From an uncultured Eubacteriales bacterium (GTDB lineage Bacteria; Bacillota; Clostridia; Christensenellales; CAG-917), in contig URIZ01000002.1 in the NCBI GenBank assembly GCA_900548005.1, positions 127,585 through 191,584 of the forward strand: a DNA stretch of 64,000 nt. The letters are read 5' to 3'. Each line of letters starts with the position of its first letter. Position 1 is the first letter of the stretch. Made by a program: the position numbers and the translations under genes. The notes under the pieces are model-generated. The model made no database searches. It was not told the DNA's origin and was given only the letters and a program-made list of their open reading frames with translations. Shown piece after piece: positions 59,108 through 64,000 of this stretch.

Positions 59108-61774
59108 TCAGTCCTTATCCTTGGAGATCGGCTTGGTGATGATTCTGCCAACGCGCTTGATTGCGTGTTTTGCCATTTCGAGCGGCAATTTTTCATACAC
59201 TTTTGCCACAACGGTCTTGTCGTTTCTGACGAGTTTGATCGCGTCAAACTTACACTTGGTGGTGCATTGACCGCAACCGACGCACATATAGGTGTCCACT
59301 TTTGCCGCGCCGCAACCGAGGCAACGAGCGGTTTCCGCTTTCATTTGCTCTTCGGTGAACGTTGCTCTCGTATCCTTGAACGTGCCGTCGTTTTCTTTGA
59401 TGTGCAAAGGACGTTGACGTTTGACTGTGTCATAGCCGCCGAGTTCGAGATTGCTCTTGTCGAGTTCGACATAGACTCTTCTGTCTCTGCCGTACTTTTG
59501 AGTTTGTCCCGGCCACACTGCTCTATGCAACGAAATCGCGCCTTCCTTACCGCCTGCAATGGCGTTGATTGCAAACTTGGGTCCTGTCACGCAGTCGCCG
59601 CCTGCAACGATGTTCTTGTCGCCCGTGACAAAGAATTCGTCAACCGCAACGGTGTTGTTTCTATTGAGTTTGACGTTGGTGCCGTCAAGCAAGTTGCCCC
59701 ACTCGATTCTTTGACCGATTGAGACGAGAACGTAGTCGGCAGGAACGACGATTGTGTCGTTTTCATCGTACTTGGGTGCGAATTTGCCTTCTTCGTTGAA
59801 CACGGAAACACACTTCTTGAATTCGACACCGACAACTTTGCCGTCTTCCACAACGATGCGTTTTGGTCCGAAACCGTTGTTGATGACGATGTTTTCGCTT
59901 TCTGCCTCTTCGATTTCTTCATCGAGAGCAGGCATTTCCGCTCTTTGTTCGAGCGAATACATATTGACGGTTGCCGCGCCTGTTCTGACAGCGGTTCTTG
60001 CCACGTCGATTGCGACGTTGCCGCCACCGATGACAACCACGTTGCCGTGGAGTTTCTCGCCTTTTTCGAGAGCAACGTCTTTGAGGAAGTCAACGCCGAG
60101 GATAACGCCTTTTGCGTCTTCGCCTTCGATGCCGAGCTTTCTGCCTGCGCTTGCGCCGATTGCAAGATAGAATCCGTCAAAGCCTTCTTTCTTCAACTCG
60201 TCGATGGTCTTGTCTTTGCCGACTTCGACGCCGGTGACAAATTTGACGCCAAGCTCGCGCAAGATGTCGATTTCCGCTTCCACAACGTCCTTTTCAAGTC
60301 TGAACGCGGGGATGCCGAGCGTCATCATGCCGCCGAGTTTGTTTTCTTTTTCAAAGACGGTGACGTTGTAGCCGTCAACTGCAAGATAGTATGCGCAAGA
60401 AAGTCCCGCAGGGCCCGAGCCGATGACCGCGATATTCTTCATAGAATAGTCGTGTTTCTTGGTGGGGATAAATCTTTCGCTGCTGTTCTTGTCCTTGTCG
60501 GCGATGAATTTCTTGATTTCGTCGATTGCAACGCCCTTGTCGATTTGACCGCGCGTGCAAGCGTCTTCGCACTTGTGCGGGCAGATACGGCCGCAGATTG
60601 CCGGGAACGGGTTTTCCTTCTTGATCAATTCCAAAGCATCTTTGTATCTTCCCAAAGACGCAAGTCTGATGTAGCCTTGGACGGCGATGTGAGCAGGACA
60701 TGCGGTCTTGCACGGCGCAGTGCCGGTTTCAAGAGTGTCTTCTCTGTTTTCACGGTAGTTGACGTTCCATTTGTCCTTGCCCCAAACGGTGTTGCGAACG
60801 GTGTCGTATTTCTTGGTCTCGATAGGCGTCTTGGTGCAGAGCTTTTGACCGAGTTTGACAGCGTTGGTCGGGCAGTTTTCGACGCATTGACCGCAAGCGA
60901 CGCAGTTTTCTTGATTGATTTCAGCGTGGTAGTTGCTTCTTTCGGCGTCCGGGCATTTGAACATCGTGGAGATACGAATTGCAAAGCACGAGCATGCGCA
61001 GCAGTTGCAGATTGCGGCGGATTCGCCCGGACCTTCGAGGTTGGGCATTTGGTGCATAAGACCGTTCTCTTCCGCTTTCTTGAAGATGGCTTCCGCCTCT
61101 TCTCTGGTGATTTGTCTTGCTTTGCCGGTCTTGATGAAGTATTCCGCGCCCGTACCCATTTGGACGCACATATCGTCTTCAAGGTGTCCGCAACCTTCGC
61201 CAATCAATCTTCTTGAACGGCGACAGGAGCACGGAGACACGGAGAACGTGTCGTATTTGTCGAGATAATATGAGATTTTCTCATAAGGAACGGCTTGCGT
61301 ATCGCTTGCGATTGCGGATTCGATGGGGATAACTCTCATCATGCTTGCGCCGTAGGGCAACATCGTGCCCATAGACTCCATAAGTCCGCGTGTGTAAGCC
61401 TCAAACGCTTTTGCGATTTCGGGGTGTTCTTTGACGTTTTCAGTGCAACCGACCATCATTTCCAACGTACCGGGGGCGAAAATCTGCATGAAATACAGAG
61501 TTTGACCGTTCTCGGTGTAAATCTTCAACACGCCGAGATATCCCAGTCTGTCGAGAATCTTCTTGGTTTCGTCAAGCGATTTTCCGCACTTGTTTGCGAC
61601 GTATTCGAGAGTTCTCGGTTTTCTAAGACCAAGACTTGCGGCAACGTCTGCCTCTTCGTCAGTCAAGCAATTGAGCGCGTAGTACTCAGGGGATTCTTCA
61701 GTGATCTTGGTCATCATACCGGCAATGCCGCCCATAACTTTGACCAAATGAAGAATACTTTTTCTCATAGCCAT
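59108..61774 (-). CDS. Large iron-sulfur flavoprotein (GltD-like oxidoreductase fusion)
   Basis: An 888-residue multi-domain redox protein. The N-terminal 1-270 has a winged-helix-like part and a cysteine region (SPCSCRRSRRLIGEGCG, NCCACSC). A ferredoxin motif CVACGQCVENCP lies near 293. A GltD-like domain begins with CKTACPAHIAVQGYIRLA and CGRICPHKCEDAC (about 352-410). FAD binding is at VIGSGPAGLSCAYYL (about 446-460) and NAD(P) binding at VVVIGGGNVAIDVARTAV (about 576-593). A C-terminal ferredoxin has CVGCGQCTTKC (about 832-842). It probably shuttles electrons between NAD(P)H and ferredoxin-type partners; substrates are unknown. AGAGG precedes the ATG. Confidence 0.85.
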   Translation of the reverse strand: MAMRKSILHLVKVMGGIAGMMTKITEESPEYYALNCLTDEEADVAASLGLRKPRTLEYVANKCGKSLDETKKILDRLGYLGVLKIYTENGQTLYFMQIFAPGTLEMMVGCTENVKEHPEIAKAFEAYTRGLMESMGTMLPYGASMMRVIPIESAIASDTQAVPYEKISYYLDKYDTFSVSPCSCRRSRRLIGEGCGHLEDDMCVQMGTGAEYFIKTGKARQITREEAEAIFKKAEENGLMHQMPNLEGPGESAAICNCCACSCFAIRISTMFKCPDAERSNYHAEINQENCVACGQCVENCPTNAVKLGQKLCTKTPIETKKYDTVRNTVWGKDKWNVNYRENREDTLETGTAPCKTACPAHIAVQGYIRLASLGRYKDALELIKKENPFPAICGRICPHKCEDACTRGQIDKGVAIDEIKKFIADKDKNSSERFIPTKKHDYSMKNIAVIGSGPAGLSCAYYLAVDGYNVTVFEKENKLGGMMTLGIPAFRLEKDVVEAEIDILRELGVKFVTGVEVGKDKTIDELKKEGFDGFYLAIGASAGRKLGIEGEDAKGVILGVDFLKDVALEKGEKLHGNVVVIGGGNVAIDVARTAVRTGAATVNMYSLEQRAEMPALDEEIEEAESENIVINNGFGPKRIVVEDGKVVGVEFKKCVSVFNEEGKFAPKYDENDTIVVPADYVLVSIGQRIEWGNLLDGTNVKLNRNNTVAVDEFFVTGDKNIVAGGDCVTGPKFAINAIAGGKEGAISLHRAVWPGQTQKYGRDRRVYVELDKSNLELGGYDTVKRQRPLHIKENDGTFKDTRATFTEEQMKAETARCLGCGAAKVDTYMCVGCGQCTTKCKFDAIKLVRNDKTVVAKVYEKLPLEMAKHAIKRVGRIITKPISKDKD

Positions 61775-61865
61775 AAAATTACCTCTTTTGAAATGTTTTT
61801 ATTTTTTGTTGATACCGATTTGTTGCCGAGATACAGTTCTCGGTTTTGCATACTCGCCTATCGCT

Positions 61866-61894
61866 CGTACGCGTATGCACGCATTGCGCATATA
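61866..61894 (-). promoter_or_regulatory. Alternating purine-pyrimidine tracts upstream of the flavoprotein gene
   Basis: Runs of 19 nt (61866-61884) and 10 nt (61885-61894) alternate perfectly and contain GCATACGCGTA on the minus strand. The same core occurs before miaA and, inverted, before pheS. It lies about 95-120 nt before the flavoprotein start. Confidence 0.4.
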
Positions 61895-61920
61895 ATTATG
61901 TCCGCGCATGAGTTTTATTC

Positions 61921-62454
61921 TCAAAGCAAGGCTTTGTATTTGTCGGGGATTGCGTTGTCGATTTGAAGAGCAAGTTCTTGCCTCGATATTCGCTTGTCGC
62001 TGAACACCCAATCTTTGACGGCATACACGCAGCCGTAGATAATCAGCTTTGCCGTGTATATCTCATCTATGCTAAGACTACAACCACGCTTTTCTATGCA
62101 CTTTTCGTTCATGCGGTTGAAGGAATACTCGAAAACGTACTGCTCATACGAGTTCTCTCCGAGATACGAGAACGCGTGCTTGACTCTGTTTATATCCTTT
62201 TCAAGAAATGCAAGAATGCTCAAAAACAATTCGTTCCAGCTCTTGCAAGCGTTGCGCGTGAATATGTCGTCAAGCACTCTTTTGTAGTTGTAGTTCATCA
62301 CGTCGTACTTGTCGAAAAAGTGGCGATAGAAAGTGGATTTGGATATGCCCGCCGTTTCAACGATCATATTGACCGTGATCTTGTCAAGCTGATATTTTCT
62401 TGACAAGACGTTGAAACTGTCGGTTATGTGCTGTTTGGTTATATCCTTCGACAT
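61921..62454 (-). CDS. TetR-family regulator
   Basis: A 177-residue regulator. The helix-turn-helix KITVNMIVETAGISKSTFYRHFFDKYDVMNY (about residues 19-49) resembles the DhaS-like TetR branch, with an all-helical C-terminal domain. It starts at ATG 62454 by homology, although AAGGA is only 1 nt away; TTG 62478 is the alternative. It is divergent from the 334-residue membrane protein and upstream of the flavoprotein-hypA pair. The divergent intergenic region carries two palindromes. Confidence 0.85.
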   Translation of the reverse strand: MSKDITKQHITDSFNVLSRKYQLDKITVNMIVETAGISKSTFYRHFFDKYDVMNYNYKRVLDDIFTRNACKSWNELFLSILAFLEKDINRVKHAFSYLGENSYEQYVFEYSFNRMNEKCIEKRGCSLSIDEIYTAKLIIYGCVYAVKDWVFSDKRISRQELALQIDNAIPDKYKALL

Positions 62455-62498
62455 TCCTTCACCGCGGCAAACAAGCAATGGTCGCTACGTTTGCAAAT

Positions 62499-62529
62499 TT
62501 ATCATTTATATGATAATACCATATTGGTA
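62499..62529. promoter_or_regulatory. Candidate TetR operators in the divergent intergenic region
   Basis: Two abutting dyads: TTATCAT-TTAT-ATGATAA (62499-62516) and TACCA-TAT-TGGTA (62517-62529). They lie 45-75 nt upstream of the TetR start and would overlap its -10 region, fitting autoregulation. Confidence 0.5.
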
Positions 62530-62611
62530 AACATTTATCAATTAATTTGACACTTTTTCCGTTTTTCGTCCCATTATGAAACTTTAACGGCTTTATGTCC
62601 CGTGACTGCTG

Positions 62612-62640
62612 TTTACAAATATAGGTAGAATATGTATCAT
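62612..62640 (+). promoter_or_regulatory. Promoter of the 334-residue membrane protein gene
   Basis: TTTACA (62612-62617), a 17-nt spacer and TATCAT (62635-62640), followed by ACAGGAG before the ATG. Confidence 0.7.
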
Positions 62641-62695
62641 TTTATTATAAAATTTATCGATTGAAAAATCGACAAATAAAAAACAGGAGTAAATT

Positions 62696-63700
62696 ATGGA
62701 CAGCGAAAAGAAAGCATCCCGAGTCGAAAGACTCAAAAAAATGTTCGCACCCGGCCCTGAAGCAATGGACTACAAAGTCACTCCCGGCCTCGACACCATT
62801 CTCAAATGGTTCATGTTTACGGTCACGATTCTTGGAGTTTCCGTCTTGACGTCAAAATTCCAAGCCTACGCAAACATCCCCTTCAACATCGTTCTTGGCA
62901 TCATCGTGTTGATCGCAATGAAACCCGTCTTCTTCGAGACGTTGAAACTCACAACGTTGCTCGTTGGCAGAACGATCGTTTTGTTTGCATGTTTCGGACT
63001 TCTCCCCGGTCAAATCTTCGTGGTCGTCGTCTTGGGACTTTACATCATCAACGTTTTGGAAGCAACCATGACCGACTTCTTCAAGAACAAGCAATACTTC
63101 AACGGTGTTTCCGGTCTCTTTATGGCAATCGGCGCATCTGCACTCTTCCTCGGCTCGACTTGGGGCACGACCGCAACTGCAAACTCTCCGATCTACTATA
63201 TTGACGGTTTCTCCAATCTTGGCACGACTATCGAATACAACTTCGGTTACATCGCACAATTGGTAAACCAATTCCACGGCAATGTCACAAGCACCACGTC
63301 AGTCGGTCTCGCCATCACCGTCGCAACCATGATTGCATACACCATCTGGAACTGGCTCTTCGTCACCGGCGAATTCTCTTCCTCTGTTGCACTTATGCAC
63401 ATTGGTTTCTTGCTCGCTCCGATCATCGGCGTCTTCGTCGGTCCGCTCGTGGGCATGGGCAGATTCGGCATGGCTCCCGACCCGGGCCTCTGGCTCTTGT
63501 TCAGAGCAAGCACCCTCACCTTCGGCGGTATCATGCAAATCGGCGGCAAGAACTGGTTTGAACAAAACTTCTACTTCGAGAAGTTTGACAAAGCAGTCAA
63601 CTACATCAAGAACAGCAAACCCATCCAAATCGTTTGCATGCTCATCTGCTGCTCTTTGATGACATTCGCAGTTGTCGCAGGCTTCGTCCCCGCAAAATAA
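62696..63700 (+). CDS. Multi-pass membrane protein of unknown function
   Basis: 334 residues with a basic N-terminus and about eight or nine hydrophobic segments (about 36-55, 60-78, 84-100, 102-122, 138-156, 200-220, 230-250, 255-275, 310-330). Two longer soluble loops (about 155-200 and 262-305) lie between them. A conserved-looking GMAPDPGLWLLFRASTLTFG lies in the second loop. I do not recognise the family. Codon use is strongly biased to C-ending codons compared with its neighbours, suggesting high expression. It has a strong ribosome binding site, promoter and terminator. It is divergent from a TetR gene that may control it. Confidence 0.75.
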   Translation: MDSEKKASRVERLKKMFAPGPEAMDYKVTPGLDTILKWFMFTVTILGVSVLTSKFQAYANIPFNIVLGIIVLIAMKPVFFETLKLTTLLVGRTIVLFACFGLLPGQIFVVVVLGLYIINVLEATMTDFFKNKQYFNGVSGLFMAIGASALFLGSTWGTTATANSPIYYIDGFSNLGTTIEYNFGYIAQLVNQFHGNVTSTTSVGLAITVATMIAYTIWNWLFVTGEFSSSVALMHIGFLLAPIIGVFVGPLVGMGRFGMAPDPGLWLLFRASTLTFGGIMQIGGKNWFEQNFYFEKFDKAVNYIKNSKPIQIVCMLICCSLMTFAVVAGFVPAK

Positions 63701-63722
63701 TAACAACTCGATTTGAAAAATC

Positions 63723-63748
63723 CAAAAGAGACGCTTATGCGTCTCTTT
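63723..63748 (+). terminator. Terminator after the membrane protein gene
   Basis: An 11-bp stem with TTAT loop, A-run before and T-run after. Confidence 0.9.
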
Positions 63749-63824
63749 TGTTTTTTACCGTGAATGTTCACACCCAATAGTAACAATTTGCTTTCCTTTG
63801 CTTGCGAATAATATCGTCAAATCG

Positions 63825-63853
63825 TTGACTATTTCAAATTGAGTTGATATAAT
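63825..63853 (+). promoter_or_regulatory. Promoter of tRNA-Trp
   Basis: TTGACT (63825-63830), a 17-nt spacer and TATAAT (63848-63853), 19 nt before the mature tRNA. Confidence 0.85.
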
Positions 63854-63872
63854 AGACAAGCATTCAATACTT

Positions 63873-63947
63873 AGGGGAGTGGCTCAATGGTAGAGCAACG
63901 GTCTCCAAAACCGTCGGTTGCGTGTTCGAGTCGCGTCTCCCCTGCCA
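63873..63947 (+). tRNA. tRNA-Trp (CCA)
   Basis: Acceptor AGGGGAG/CTCCCCT, anticodon stem ACGGT/ACCGT with loop CTCCAAA, encoded CCA. It is a single gene with its own promoter and terminator. Confidence 0.95.
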
Positions 63948-63950
63948 TGA

Positions 63951-63977
63951 AAAAGCACCTTTTAGGTGCTTTTTTTC
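63951..63977 (+). terminator. Terminator after tRNA-Trp
   Basis: A stem AAAAAGCACCT/AGGTGCTTTTT with a 3-nt loop and T-run. Confidence 0.9.
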
Positions 63978-64000
63978 TTGCAGTTTTTCCGTGACTCAAA

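Noticed and set aside
59945..61216. A 423-codon + strand frame opposite the flavoprotein gene
   Set aside because: Antisense to conserved cofactor-binding motifs and lacks a ribosome binding site.

Overview
The window is a stretch of chromosome from a spore-forming member of the Bacillota, most likely an uncultured Clostridia lineage. The evidence is the sporulation genes (spoIIAA-spoIIAB-sigF, spoVAC-D-E, yunB), a Firmicutes-type gene order from rpsB to ribF, MutS2, YlxR/L7Ae-like proteins beside nusA, the ThiI/cysteine desulfurase pair, and AT-rich intergenic DNA with clear TTGACA/TATAAT promoters. No rRNA or strain marker is present, so placement below class is not possible. Gene density is high and most genes are housekeeping.

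Layout. 0-8.8 kb (+): pheS-pheT, a MutS2 that lacks the Smr domain, a small membrane protein, then a cysteine desulfurase and thiI for tRNA 4-thiouridine. 9-11.2 kb (-): a class A penicillin-binding protein. 11.3-19.8 kb (+): miaB-mutS-mutL-miaA and a PLP-dependent YnbB-like protein (tRNA modification and mismatch repair). 20.4-40.4 kb (-): the large information-processing and envelope block, in order of transcription rpsB-tsf, pyrH, frr-uppS-cdsA-dxr-rseP-ispG, a polymerase-less PolC-like exonuclease at the usual polC position, rimP-nusA-ylxR-L7Ae-infB-rbfA-nrnA-truB-ribF, and nfo. 40.7-44.8 kb (-): a TetR/ABC exporter unit translationally coupled to ruvX and a DUF1292 gene. 45-51.1 kb: rarA, divergent yunB, spoVAC-D-E, a 55-codon small gene, and the sigma-F operon. 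51.3-51.9 kb: six tRNA genes (Pro, Met, Asp, Phe, Thr, Tyr). 51.9-64 kb: a less conserved region with hairpin-dense repeats, an EamA transporter, a GNAT acetyltransferase, a Xer-type recombinase, a very unusual membrane-anchored PadR protein with a long coiled coil, more repeats, an orphan HypA with a large iron-sulfur flavoprotein, a TetR regulator, a multi-pass membrane protein of unknown function, and tRNA-Trp.

Most noteworthy: (1) a PolC remnant that keeps the N-terminal, OB and exonuclease parts but has no PHP or polymerase domain; (2) the PadR/coiled-coil/four-helix membrane protein, with an inverted repeat in its own promoter; (3) a recurring intergenic palindrome (ATATCA-NN-TGATAT followed by AAAA), nearly always just upstream of a gene; in two copies a 16-bp block lies exactly 39 nt upstream; (4) long alternating purine-pyrimidine tracts in the leaders of pheS, miaB, miaA and the flavoprotein gene; (5) genes predicted to have leaderless mRNAs (rarA, the GNAT gene); (6) a SpoVAD with a roughly 60-residue helical insert; (7) an apparently unannotated 55-codon gene between sigF and spoVAC. 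Functions are assigned from motifs, lengths and synteny; no database search was run.
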